Below are positions 1 to 11,300 of a stretch of 64,000 nucleotides of DNA, piece by piece. The notes beneath the pieces are model-generated. The model worked only from the letters and a program-made list of their open reading frames with translations, was not told the origin of the DNA and searched no databases. The stretch is from the NCBI GenBank assembly GCA_014084085.1, contig NPFB01000009.1, forward strand, positions 1-64,000, written 5' to 3'. The position numbers were made by a program, and so were the translations under genes. Each line of letters starts with the position of its first letter. The first letter of the stretch is position 1. The DNA is from Hondaea fermentalgiana. Lineage: Eukaryota > Sar > Bigyra > Thraustochytrida > Thraustochytriidae.

Positions 1-44
1 TTTCACTACGATTCTGTAAGTCTACAGCCTCGCATTTGTGCTCG

Positions 45-66
45 CGAGAGAGAGAGAGAGAGAGAG
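45..66. repeat. GA dinucleotide microsatellite in the 5' leader of the lipase gene
   Basis: An uninterrupted (GA)n tract opens a strongly purine-rich leader running to about position 180. It lies upstream of the ATG at 322, so it is probably in the promoter or 5' UTR of the lipase gene. The leader shows no other recognisable element. Confidence 0.8.
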
Positions 67-321
67 CGTGGCTGGCAGGGAGAGAGGAGAGAGAGAGCAG
101 AAAGGGGAGAAGGAGAGAAGGAAACCCGCGTCGAGGCAGAGGAAGGAGGAACGAGAGCGAGGCGAGGCGAAGAATTTGAATTCACTTTCGAAGCGATTCA
201 AAGCGAGGCAAAGCCCGTGGTGCGCGGGATCCGCGAGGCGCGAGGAGCGAGCCGCGAGGCGCGGACGGCGAGGCAAGAGCGCGCACGCTAGCCGGAGAGG
301 AGAGGAGAGGGGCGTGAGGCC

Positions 322-1587
322 ATGGGCAGGCGAGGCGTGCCACGATGGTGGAGGATTTCACGAGTACTTGCTCTCGCGCTTGCCCTCGCAGCGAGCGCGG
401 CCGCGAAGAGAACTCCGGTGCTGCTCATACCGGGCGACGGAGGCAATCAAATAGAATTCAAGCTCAACCGCAAGGAGCGGATACCTCACTGGTTCTGCTC
501 GCGAAACTCGCATGGATGGAAGACGCTCTGGCTGCAGGTCACGGATCTGCTGCCCGGCGAGATTGACTGCTGGAGCGAGAACGTGCGCCTGTATTATGAC
601 AAGAATTCGCAACAGTTCTCCAATGCCAAAGGCGTTGAAACCCGCATACCGGGGTTCAACGACACCTATTCTGTCGAGTATCTTGATCCGAATCTTCCTC
701 ACGAGTCAGAGTATATGGCCCGTCTGGTAGATGCTCTTGTGAGTCACGGCTATGAGCGCGGCGTGGACCTCGTCGCTGCCCCCTACGACTTCCGTCTGGC
801 TCCCATCTCCTCTTCAGCATCGATCGCGCAGACAATTCTGCTCATCGAAGACTTTTCGCGACGGAACCAGAATGCAAAGGTTGCCATTGCCTCGCATTCC
901 ATGGGGTCCATCGTCACTCTATTCCTCCTTCAAAATCAACCACAGTCCTGGAAAGACCGCTACATCAAGTTCTGGACGTCCTTTGCTGGCATTTTTGCCG
1001 GAGCAGCCGTCGAGTTCAAAGTCTTTGCCTCGGGCGATAACTTTGACATCAAGATCGTCTCAAGTAGGAGCGTCGTGACAGAGCAGCGGTCCTACGAGAG
1101 TAACTTCTGGATGCTGCCAGATCCAGCTGTCTGGCCAGACGACCTTGACATCCTGCTCACACCGGCGGGAAATTACACCGCGCGGGACGCAAAGATATTC
1201 TTCCGCGATATCGGGGACGACAACGGTCCAGCACTTGTCGCGCGCACGACAGGAATCACGCGGGTCGACGTGGCGCCCCAAGTACCTGTTCAAATGCTTA
1301 TAGGCTACGGGGTACCAACACCACTTCAATTCATGTACACCAAAGGCGACAAGACCTCATGGTTCAAGCACCAGCCCACTAAACTTGTCACTGGCGAAGG
1401 GGACGGGACCGTCAATCTGCTCAGCCTCACAGCCCCTCTCGATTCATGGCGGCGCCAGCAAAAACACGTGAACGTTCGTTATTTTGCCAACGTCTCACAT
1501 GCGGACATGATTCGCGACGAGGGCCCAATACTGGCATTTTTGCAGCACCTTGGACTTTTTGCTGCCTTCGAAAACCAAGAATCTTGA
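322..1587 (+). CDS. LCAT / lysosomal phospholipase A2 (PLA2G15)-like lipase, secreted or lumenal
   Basis: A 421-residue alpha/beta-hydrolase of the lecithin:cholesterol acyltransferase family, which moves or hydrolyses fatty acyl groups of phospholipids in the secretory/lysosomal lumen. Residues 1-28 are a signal peptide: basic start, then a long Leu/Ala run ending in AAA. The family lid/oxyanion segment P-G-x-G-G-N is at 37-42 (PGDGGN) and an aromatic Trp-rich strip is at 57-71. The nucleophile elbow is H-S-M-G-S with Ser193, the acid is Asp361 in EGDGTV, and the base is His393 in SHADM, so the triad is complete. Length matches PLA2G15/LCAT (about 400-440). The first in-frame ATG at 322 gives the signal peptide directly, which supports the start. 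No intron is needed. The exact substrate cannot be told from sequence; a plant-type PSAT/LCAT-like acyltransferase is the alternative. Confidence 0.9.
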   Translation: MGRRGVPRWWRISRVLALALALAASAAAKRTPVLLIPGDGGNQIEFKLNRKERIPHWFCSRNSHGWKTLWLQVTDLLPGEIDCWSENVRLYYDKNSQQFSNAKGVETRIPGFNDTYSVEYLDPNLPHESEYMARLVDALVSHGYERGVDLVAAPYDFRLAPISSSASIAQTILLIEDFSRRNQNAKVAIASHSMGSIVTLFLLQNQPQSWKDRYIKFWTSFAGIFAGAAVEFKVFASGDNFDIKIVSSRSVVTEQRSYESNFWMLPDPAVWPDDLDILLTPAGNYTARDAKIFFRDIGDDNGPALVARTTGITRVDVAPQVPVQMLIGYGVPTPLQFMYTKGDKTSWFKHQPTKLVTGEGDGTVNLLSLTAPLDSWRRQQKHVNVRYFANVSHADMIRDEGPILAFLQHLGLFAAFENQES

Positions 1588-2036
1588 AATGTTGAAGAAA
1601 AAGAAAGCGATTCAAAACGGGAAGTTTCCCCTGGCCTCATCGGCGCAGAAACTGCCTCAAAGTCCCGGTCTCTTCATGTTCCACACTGACAAATAGCTAG
1701 AAGACTAGTAGCACACAATTGACGTCATACCAAAGCAATTTGCGAAATAAACGCCAACCCCCAAATCCAAGACTAATAGACAAGTCGTTCGTCTCCTGAG
1801 TTCTCAAAGATGCCTTGGCCAAGGCCCTGCCTGCACTGCACTATTCTACGCTAGCTAGCAATGACACCATGCTCAATGACACAGAAGTTAGGGCCCATTC
1901 TCGCTACGTATATACCATCCACCCATCGCCAGCTCTCAGCTTGCAAGATCTTGCACACGAGGGAGGCTCGCCAATGATCTCGCAACGAATGAAATGAAAA
2001 TCAAGAACGAGAAGAAGAAAACAAAGAAAGAAATGG
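1588..2036. other. Intergenic: lipase 3' UTR and Kir-gene 5' region
   Basis: There is no supportable coding sequence here. A canonical AATAAA lies about 160 nt after the lipase stop. The right half is A-rich and ends at the possible Kir start codons. Confidence 0.6.
1746..1751 (+). terminator. Polyadenylation signal AATAAA of the lipase gene
   Basis: A perfect AATAAA hexamer on the coding strand, about 160 nt downstream of the lipase stop codon and followed by a C/A-rich stretch. Position and sequence fit a cleavage/polyadenylation signal; transcript evidence is absent. Confidence 0.5.
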
Positions 2037-4592
2037 ATGACAGACAATGCGGGACAAGCTCTCTCGCCTCTACAAGCAAACAAACTATTCATCGATCCCC
2101 GGGTGCGGGCGGAGCGCGGCCGGCGTGGCAGCGGCACGATGCGGGACGGCGGCGAGGCGCGCGGGGAGCGCCCCGGCGATGACGGCGGCCGGGGCGTGGA
2201 GCTCAGGAACCTCGAAGAGGCCGTAGAGGCCATGGCGGCCGCCAGCGAGACCGACGTCGCGGAGGCCTCCGGGACGCGCGGGAACAACTCGGCGACCCGG
2301 AGAATGTTTCGAAAGACGAGCTCGCACGCGTCCTCCGCGGTGGGGAACCCCGGCGGCGCGCCGTCCACGCCACCCGCGACAACAACGACGGCAGAGCGCG
2401 ACTTTATCGACTCGGACCCGGTGTACGGCGCAGGATACAGGCCCGACGACGAAACCAGCTCTTACGGGAGCTCGGGGTACGGGAGCGACGAGTTCTCGGA
2501 TCCGTACGGGGAGCTTGAAGATGCGGGCTGCTTCACGCGGCTGTGCTTTCGTCTCCATAGCGGCTTCACGCGCTTCCGCTGGAAGATTCGCAACGTGCGA
2601 CGTTCCTCCAGCCGACCTGGTAGGCTCCTTGACCGCGACAACGCGTTTCATCAAAGCTCCGGCAGGCTGCACATTAGTCAGGTCGCCACAGGTAGGACAG
2701 CAGCGGAAATCTTTGCACTCTACAGTGATGATTGGTTCCACGTCATGCTCAGTCTTGCAACTTGGCAACTCATGCTCCTCATGCTTCTCATTTATACGAC
2801 CAATCTACTTGTCTTTGCTGGCTTTTACATGGCCGTCGATCGTCCAGAGCAGTCATGCGGCCTCACTGCCACGGCTAGCCAGGCTGTTACCTTTCAAACG
2901 GCCTTCGCTTTCAGCCTCATCACCTCATCAACCATCGGATACGGCTTTCCATCGTCCTCGGACCCCTTCTTCCACGACTGCGTCTCGCTCGTCGTCGTTG
3001 TCTACCTCCAAGTCATCGTTTCTTTGGCCATCAATGCTCTCGTCGTCGGTCTTGTGCTGCAGCGTCTCGGCCGCGCCGACAGCCGTTCGCACCAGGTGGT
3101 CTTCAGCGATAAGGCGTGTATCCGCTGCATTCACGGCCACTTTTACTTCATGTTCCAGGTCTATGATCTCGATCGGAGGCATCCTGTTGTTGAGGCCCAT
3201 GTGCGCGTCTATGCTGTCTTCCACGAAACTGACGGTGCCGAGACCGTGCATTTTCAAACGCGCTACATGCGTCTGCAGAACCCCAACGATGAGCTCGGTG
3301 GCGTCCTTTTTCTCAGTGTTCCGTGCACCGTGGTGCACTGCATTGACCAATGGAGCCCGCTGATGCCTCCATCTCTCTCACGCCTCACTTGGGAAAATGA
3401 CAATGATGATTTCGTGCACAATTCCTCGAACAGGTACATTTTCCCGGGCCTCATCCTTCGCGAAGCCGACACCGAGACTGGCGACCGAGATGGAACTTCT
3501 TGTCCCGTGTGCGGCGAGACGTTCCCGACAGATCAACATCTTTTGCGCCACATTCGCTACCAGCAATGGGAAGAGAGGGCAAATGGTCTTGAACCCGTGC
3601 TGGATCGCAACCTCATGGACAAATTGTTCCCCGATGATGACAGTGACATTGAAATGGAAGGCGATGAGGACGAAGGCAATGACAATGATGAGAACGGAAA
3701 TGGCACAAGCGCCAGCGCGACGAATACTAGCGATGGTGCCGAGGGTGGAGATGCCCAAGCCGACGCCAATTCAGGAATTGCAAATGCGCATAGCAATGTC
3801 GAGGGAGAGACCGGTGCCCACCAAGACGAACCTCCCGTGCGCTCGCTTTCCGAGCCACGTCGCCGCATGTCAACCGTGGGCCGCTTGTCCACAGCCCCTA
3901 ATCGCCGAGAACACCGTCGCCGCGTCGTACATCACGGCAAGCGCGTCAAGGTCAGTCGCATTTTGCGCTTTTACGCAAATCTTGACATCCCAATTGGCCA
4001 CCAGGATGTCGACATGAACTTGTTACAGACAGAATACGAGCTCGTCCCAGATCGCGAAGATGCAACAGCCCCCAAGGCCCCCAACGACACCGATGTATTT
4101 GCCATGTTTGAGGAGATGGAGCGTTCCAGCAGAATGGCCTCCAGGGCAAGCTCTGGACCCGCTACACAGACGCCCAGCGAACAGCCTGCTCTGAGTCGCC
4201 AAGGTAGCAGGAAAAAGGCGAACATGGCAATGCAACGAGAGGATTTGGAAGAAACCCCCGCTGCCGAATTGCATCCAGCTGCTGCACTGAGTGACCGCAA
4301 GTTCCGTCGCAAGGCCAAGTCTGTCGAAGCCTTTCGCAAATACATTGAGGAGCATGTTAAATCCAGTGGTATTGAAATTATCGTCCTCGTCGAAGGTATC
4401 GAGGCGCGATCTTCCAACACCTTTCAAGCGCGCCACTCCTACACATCTGACAACATTGAGTTCAACAAATTCTTTACGCCTGCAATGAAGGTGTCCCCAT
4501 ACGGCCATGCCCAGGTAAATCTGAACTCTTTTCATCAGACAATCCCAGTTCCAAGCCATGTCGAAGAGATTATCGGTATGTCACACACCTGA
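2037..4592 (+). CDS. Inward-rectifier potassium channel (Kir family) with a large insert in the cytoplasmic domain
   Basis: An 851-residue two-span K+ channel subunit; Kir channels assemble as tetramers in membranes. After a low-complexity N-terminus, M1 is about 235-264, the pore helix and filter are TIGYG at 299-303, and M2 is about 314-341. Cys274 and Cys315 sit where Kir channels have their structural extracellular disulfide. The start of the cytoplasmic IRK domain is clear (VVFSDKACI near 354, VVEAHVRVY near 384, TVVHCIDQWSPL at 431-442). Its continuation (EIIVLVEGIEA, then ARHSYTSD and SFHQTIPVP) appears only at 779-839. The intervening 310 residues hold a C2H2-like motif (CPVC at 489-492), an acidic Asp/Asn stretch and Ser-rich regions. 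The M2 rectification position is Asn333 where strong rectifiers have Asp. The start is uncertain: ATG 2037 and ATG 2139 (residue 35) are both possible. A GTATGT at 4576 could be a splice donor giving a different last few residues. Confidence 0.88.
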   Translation: MTDNAGQALSPLQANKLFIDPRVRAERGRRGSGTMRDGGEARGERPGDDGGRGVELRNLEEAVEAMAAASETDVAEASGTRGNNSATRRMFRKTSSHASSAVGNPGGAPSTPPATTTTAERDFIDSDPVYGAGYRPDDETSSYGSSGYGSDEFSDPYGELEDAGCFTRLCFRLHSGFTRFRWKIRNVRRSSSRPGRLLDRDNAFHQSSGRLHISQVATGRTAAEIFALYSDDWFHVMLSLATWQLMLLMLLIYTTNLLVFAGFYMAVDRPEQSCGLTATASQAVTFQTAFAFSLITSSTIGYGFPSSSDPFFHDCVSLVVVVYLQVIVSLAINALVVGLVLQRLGRADSRSHQVVFSDKACIRCIHGHFYFMFQVYDLDRRHPVVEAHVRVYAVFHETDGAETVHFQTRYMRLQNPNDELGGVLFLSVPCTVVHCIDQWSPLMPPSLSRLTWENDNDDFVHNSSNRYIFPGLILREADTETGDRDGTSCPVCGETFPTDQHLLRHIRYQQWEERANGLEPVLDRNLMDKLFPDDDSDIEMEGDEDEGNDNDENGNGTSASATNTSDGAEGGDAQADANSGIANAHSNVEGETGAHQDEPPVRSLSEPRRRMSTVGRLSTAPNRREHRRRVVHHGKRVKVSRILRFYANLDIPIGHQDVDMNLLQTEYELVPDREDATAPKAPNDTDVFAMFEEMERSSRMASRASSGPATQTPSEQPALSRQGSRKKANMAMQREDLEETPAAELHPAAALSDRKFRRKAKSVEAFRKYIEEHVKSSGIEIIVLVEGIEARSSNTFQARHSYTSDNIEFNKFFTPAMKVSPYGHAQVNLNSFHQTIPVPSHVEEIIGMSHT

Positions 4593-4987
4593 AAACAATC
4601 TGCGGCAATGCACATCATCTGTCACGTCAAATGCTACTGCGTGCCCTCTCTTTTTGCAAAGGACGTTTTGCCATTCCCTTTTTATTTGGCCACACTCTGC
4701 CCGCAAGCTGATTTCTTCACGGAGATTCCGACGCCAATCCTTTTCTTCCTCTTCTTTTTCTCCGCAAGACCCATCGTCAGTAGGTATACACATAGTAATC
4801 TTTTTATCACTAAGTAAGAGCTTCAATTGACTCCAGATACATTAACATCATGCTTGGTGCTGCCATCACTTTGCCCGTTGCATACATCCTGGTCTTCTTT
4901 TCATTCATCAGATTCTCCAGCTGTGAACACGTGCTCAGCACTTCGCCAATAACCCAAATGGCTGCCGCCGGGGAGAAGACCAAGTCA
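4593..4987. other. Intergenic between the convergent Kir and VPS13 genes
   Basis: This is the tail-to-tail region between the Kir stop (4592) and the VPS13 stop (4988-4990). It is T/C-rich with pyrimidine tracts near 4735-4770 that could serve a Kir 3'-terminal intron or simply be UTR. TTTATT at 4681-4686 reads as AATAAA on the minus strand, a possible VPS13 polyA signal about 300 nt past its stop. No gene was recognised. Confidence 0.5.
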
Positions 4988-7900
4988 TTAAATGATGTTG
5001 CGAATGAAGAAAACGCAAGCCTTGGCCTGATTCTCCGTCCAACAATACACTGACACAGAGTCAGTCGGTGTTGAGACCTCCACGAGCCAATACCAGAGAA
5101 CCACACCTGGAGAAGACTCGGCGCCGCTCGTACTGCGATTGATTGTCAGGCCATCATCTCCCTCATCGTCCTCGATGGCGAGTTCGACCCTTCTCAAGTC
5201 CACATCCTTCACGGACCGCAGCGGGATTGCCCATGTGGACCGCTCTAGCTCCAACGATCGTTCCACATACAAGAGATGTTGGTGCGTCGCCACAAGGAAC
5301 ATGCGCTTCCACAAAGGCAGGCCTGGAAATGGGCGTTTGGCGTGAAAGGTGAAAAAGGAGAACAGGCGACTTGCGCGGCAGGCAGCATCAACCGCTCGCG
5401 CTTCGGCATCTTCGTCCGAGGTCGCGACACCGCCCCCAATCGTCTCAAAGGTACCTTCGTCCTGACCCACAAGGACTGCCGCCGGGCTCAGCACAGCGCC
5501 AGAAATAGAATCTGTTCGACGCACATCAATAAGCGAGGCATGCCAAGTCCTTCGAGTATCGAGCAGTGCAAGCCCGGCACCAGTGCCTATAATTGCGCTT
5601 GACTCTGCGCTCGGACCTGCACTCGGTGGAGACGAGCTGTCCTCCGCTGCTTCGTCCGTTGTCGCAGCGTCGCTGGAGCTGACCTCAGCTTCGACGCCAT
5701 CATCGTCCTCAGAAGCTTGACGCGAAGAGGTATCCACGGTGGCAGGTCCGTCAGCAGACATATTGCTATTTGCCAAGACTTCGTCTCGCTTAATGCCAAA
5801 AACTTCATCTCGCTTGAGACCGAGGTCGTCTGCTAGTAGAGGCTGTTCGAGCACCACATGAGCTAGGTGCCCTTCGTCGAGATAGACGCCATTGTCCACC
5901 ATCGCAATCACCTCCTCGCCCACGGCCTTGTGCAGGTCAAATGGGACCAAGAGTTTGTTGGCAGTATCAAGAGCCGGTGTGCTGTCGCCGGCCAGTCGGA
6001 CGAAGTAGCGCGGCGGACGGATACGATGCCTCCGGAACTTGACGGTTGGGTCGATCGTACTTTGAATCGCCACAGACACGTGCTTGACGAGTTTGAGGAG
6101 GCCAGCCAATGGCTTCACAAAAACGCCCGTGACACCATAGAAAAGGCCTTGTCCAAGCCCAAGAAAACCCTCGTCCTGGAAACCATTTACCGGAGCCACA
6201 ACAAGGCCTGCAAGACCCTGCGCCACGCCCTCCGCAAACGACCGAGGCTTGAATCCAGAGTATCTGTCATTCGACAATGTCTCGAACAGCGCTGAGGCGC
6301 CATTTGCAAACCCCGTGGCCGAAGTCGCCGCGCCGAGCACAGTACGTCGCAAGAGGCTCATCGTACCCTTGGCAAGACCTGCGCCAAAATCTTTGGGGCT
6401 TCGAACGAGACCCAAGGCCGGTTCGTAAAAGAAATCGAGGACACCTGCGCCCAAGTTCTGCACGAGACCCCGTGGGTCGCCCAAAAGGTCCACCGATCCG
6501 AGAATCAGGTATGCCTGTCGCAGAGCCTGAGAGCGGTAGTGCGCAAAGATGCGTCCGAGTATAGTCTCTGGTGTCGAGAGCGAGTTCTGCAAGACAAGCG
6601 CATTCAGCCGGAGAGGCGCATTGTCAACATTGGCCAAGGAGGCCCCCATTGCATTCAAGGCAAAGCGCAGCGGGTTCATCGTCCCCGACTCCGCCGCGCT
6701 CGCACCATACTGGCCAGCGAATCCTAGTCCAGGGTCTTGGTGCCCGTGAATTCGCATAGCGTTACTTCGGAAGCTAAAGCTCACGTGCATTTTAATGGGG
6801 TGAACCTGCAGCTCCTCAATGTAGAGCTTCCGCTGGCTCGCGGGCAGTGAGTCGGAAAGCGCGCCGCCTCGCACAGGACCGTGTTCCGACGAATCGCTGG
6901 AAGCCCTCAAAACACTGGACCCGACCTCAACAGGGGTTCCCGCTTGACGCTCGCGAGGGAGACTCGAATTCTCCATGGACCCAATCTTCACCACGCCCAC
7001 GTCTCGTCCGCCCACCTCGTGGGTGTTTCGAGCACCCCTTCCATCTGGAGAGGGTGACAACGACGATGCGGATGACATCGATGACAACGACGAGGTCGAT
7101 GAAGACGACGGAATGCGTCTCGCCCCTACTACACCTCTGTTTGCATTGGACGCCCTCATGGCTGCGTCTGGCGGTGCGGCCGCTCGAACCGCTGCGTTTC
7201 CAGCACCTGCTCCGTGTGGAGTGTTAGCGATCGTTGCGGTGACCGGGGGAGGCGGGAGTGTTTCTATCATGCTTTCCGAATTGCCCGCCCGCTGACGAGA
7301 CGACGTCTCTGGCCTACGTACGTCGTCAGCGTATGTATGGGTCTCCAGTCCCGATGTCAGCGGTGCGACCTGACGGCCTCCAGAAAGCACCACATCGCGA
7401 GCAACTATTCCGCCCGCTCCAGGGAATGCTTTTCCCGTGTCCTGATTTGACGCACTGAGCGAGTTGCTTCCCACAAAAGCCGCAGATAGAGCCTCGGCAC
7501 CATCTCCCTGCCAGCGGCTGACGCTGCGAAGACTCGTGCCGCATCGCGAGCTGAATGCAAGAAGTGCTGTGAGCACATCAGGCTCGAGCTTGAGATTCAT
7601 TGGCAGGATTCGCACATTCACGTGACGCACAAAGTCCAAACTTGGAAACTTGGTTGAACGCACAAGAGCAAATTCTGCAAATGGCTTGCGCTCGTCGTCT
7701 TCATCACTGCCAGCACCGGATCGCCCTCCGCTCGCGGGGGTGATTACGTTCCCTATTGCGTCCGCATCTGAACCTTCACTCAGCGCGGGGCTGCACGTTT
7801 GCTGTGCACGTGCTGCGCTTGTGTACAAGCTTGCAGGATCCGCCGATGAATCTTGGGTCACCATTGGCGCCGTCGATGGCGATCGCGATCGAGAAGTCTG

Positions 7901-8331
7901 GTCGTCAACGGATGCGTCCCCGAGTTGATCCAAGCGAAGAGCCGTCCGATTCCATGACCTTGGCGCAAACATAACCGGATAGAAAGCTCCGTAAAGCTGA
8001 TTGTCAGCTTGGATCCAGCCCACGCGAATTTGAAGTCGAGACAGATCCGCCACGGACTCCACTCTGCTGCGGATGTCCAGAACCGTCACATATAGGAGCT
8101 CTCGACGCGGCACAGACTCCACCACCGATAGACCTACACCTCGCAAAGACAGTTTGAGCTCCATCCACGAGGCCAAGAGATTGGCGCTGCCGCTCTCCAC
8201 AGCGGCAGCCTTTCTTCTCTGCGCTTGCTGATGACGTCGCCGTTGCGAGATTTCTTGTTGTGGCTGCGGGCGCAACTGCTGAATTTGCGACTGCGTTGTA
8301 CGAAGTACCGACTCATCACCTTGCTGCTGCA

Positions 8332-8367
<36 letters not shown>

Positions 8368-11300
8368 GCCGCCGCTCTCGGGCCTGCGTGCGCCGCGACA
8401 CCTTTTGTTGCGTTTCTCCCGTGGGCCCGCGCGCTCCACCAACATCGACTGCTTGATTCAAAGCCTGCTCCTGCCGCTCCGAGATTTCCGCCCCTGTGGC
8501 TTGTGACTCTCCCAGCGGCGGCGCAGACATGGCTGCCTTGAGGTGGGATTTGAGTGGTGTCGGCGGATGTCTTGCCGCGAGATCCTGGTGAGTTTCGGCG
8601 AGATCCGCGTTCGAGTTTTCATGGAGGCTTGAGAGTAACTTGTGTCGACTTGGCGCAAGAGAGAATCTTGACTCCTCGAAGGGTTCGTCTTCCACAATCG
8701 TGTCACTCGCAACGACCTCCGAGGCCGAACGATGGAGAAAGGCATCGACAGTCTCTTGCGTGCCCTGCCGAGGACGGCCTACGTTCGCGTTGAAGAAGTC
8801 TTGTGGACTCTGCAGACTCGCCTCTCCCACATAACTCATATCAAAACCCATGGAGCTCGTCTCTTCACGGTCACGAAGCGGCTCCGTGTCCAGGTCGCCC
8901 GTTGTAGGCGACGCAAGCTCGAAACTGAGTCCAGGCAAAGCCGATGTTCCACTGTTAGCCCCGACGCCGTCTTCACTCGCGGGATCGTCGCGAAAAAGGT
9001 CCTCAAGCTCTACGTCATCCACAGCTACGCGTTCGGGTGAGTTCTGCAACGAAGAGAAGACTGACCACCAGCTCTCGTCAAAAGCGCCGGCCGTCGAGCC
9101 ATCAAGGGCTTGCAGAGGTGAGGCCGTGTCACTCGGGCCTTTGTTGCGAGCATCCACAATTGACAGGACTCTTGTCGGTCCATCTGCATGCACACCGATG
9201 GTGATATGTGGAAGATCTGTGGAGGATGTTGCCAATTGCAGTCGATCGAGTTCGATATGTCCAAGCGTGACAGGTCTTGCTTCTGACGCCGAGGCTCCAG
9301 CACCTGTTTGATCCCAAAGCATATTCCAGATTCCATGCAGGAGACCCGACACCTTGCCTCGGATCGACGAGCTCGAAGCGTTGCGCCCTCCAACACTCGA
9401 GTTTGCACTGCTTGCCAAGGACTCCACGACAAGCATTCGCGACAGCGATAAGTCATCCCATGTGTAAGGACAACTGTGGTACGGAAGAAGGACCTGCTGC
9501 GTCTGTGGAGGAGCTCCGCGCTGTGAGCAAAAATCGAGCAACCACGGCAAACAGAAATAGCAGGGGACAAGCAACAGAAAGATACGTGTCAGTCACCGCG
9601 ATTCTCCTACCTTCTCGCTTCTCTGCCAATAAAATTGTTGCAGCCCAAGCTCACTTCCATTGAACCATTTCATCTCCCTTCCCCGCCAATGAGACAAAAC
9701 CTCTTCCTTGGCATTACCCCTCCTCGACACTCATCCCTCTCATATGGTAAGCAAGCGAGCAGATCTTGATGCTCGGCAACTCCTCTTCCTTGGGAGTCTT
9801 TTTTTTTCCTGGTTGAAATTTTGCAAACTTTGCAACGTACCTGATACAAACGTAGAGTTTGCAAAGAGAGATTGTCAATTCGGTATGGCGGCAGCGACGG
9901 GAGTTCGGGGCGAAAGGTGATGAAGATGGTCGAACTCCCACTCGTGTTTGCCCGGTCAAGGGCTACATCTACGCGAAGAATGTACACAGCATGCGTATGC
10001 TCATTGCGAAGACGCACGTAAAACTCTCCAATGTTGTCTATGCTAAAGCCTCCGCTCCAAATCCAGCCATACTCGTCGAAGCGCACGCAAATTTCCCGTG
10101 GAGCGCTGGCGTCCCTCCAATGGTAGGGAGTTCGTTCACCCGGACGAATACTGTCTGCTCGCTCTGACGCAGAGGTGAGCACCGATGTCGAGCCATAGAG
10201 ACGCTGTTGCGCGTCAACACTCTTGGCGCTAAAGAGTCGACTCACTACTCCGCCGAGACCAAACATTTCCGAACCTGAGCTCGTCGAGGTGCCATGGCCC
10301 AACGGCCGCTGCTTCACCTTGAGTGTGCGACCCAAGGCATTGATCAATACAAAGCGTGGCGTGAGTGTAATCACCTTTGTACGCCTAAATTGGCCTTCCG
10401 CGACAGCAATTGAAACCCCGAGCACAAAGAGCTGCCGCGGACTGTCACTCTTGACGTTCCACTGCTGTTTCAGCTCGATGAGACCGGCGGTGCCAGCCGA
10501 GTCAAGACCCATGGCCTGCGACCAGCCCGAGTCCGCGGCCTTGACGCAAATGCGACCCTTCTTGCGCCGCGTGTCTGTGTATGAGAACATGAGTGGGTCA
10601 CTTGTTCGCTTGCCGCCATGTAGTACCGTGTCATCGAGAATATCGAGCAAGCCGCCAGGAGCGCGGCGCTCACCCGTGACACCCCGCCGATTAAGGTATC
10701 TTTCACCAAGTTTTTGGCGCATGCGGAGCCTGCGCATGACGGCCATCGCATCATTCTGCCCGGCAGCAATGTGACCCCCAAAAGTCTCTGCAAGACTTGC
10801 AGACCGTGAGGCCGAGCGCACGAGCAGGTGAAGATCAGAGAGGTTCACGATCCAATACGGCACAAAGAGAACCAGCTTACGGATGCCTCCGGGAAGTACG
10901 GAAAGCTCGGCAGACACAGTCAACGTGCGACGATTGGAGTCCTTGAGTTGGATCGATTCTTGACGAAGAATACCGACGCGAGCACCATCTTGCAATGCCG
11001 ACCATCGCAAGTTGCCGTCACCGAGACCATCGGTACCCGCAATCACGCCTTCCTCTGTTTGCTTTTCGTCGCCAACCTTGCTTGCTTTGCCTTGGCTTGA
11101 GACACTCATGCTCGACGTGCTGTTGCTCTTGAGCAACGCCGCAGCACTCGAGGCCGCCGCAACTGCAGTGGGCGGGCCCACGCTCCCACGGCGGGGACGA
11201 ATAAAGGGGACTCCTTCGAGCTGCAGAACCGAGCTCCAGTCGAAACCAGAGAGTCGCACCGAAAGCGACAGGTCTGCTTCGGGGCGAATGCCCTGCCAGC

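Noticed and set aside
9521..9840. Two separate VPS13-like genes with a promoter between them
   Set aside because: The first frame's tail after GTACGT is unrelated to VPS13 and the second has no ATG before the VAB remainder. The splice gives a perfect in-frame join.
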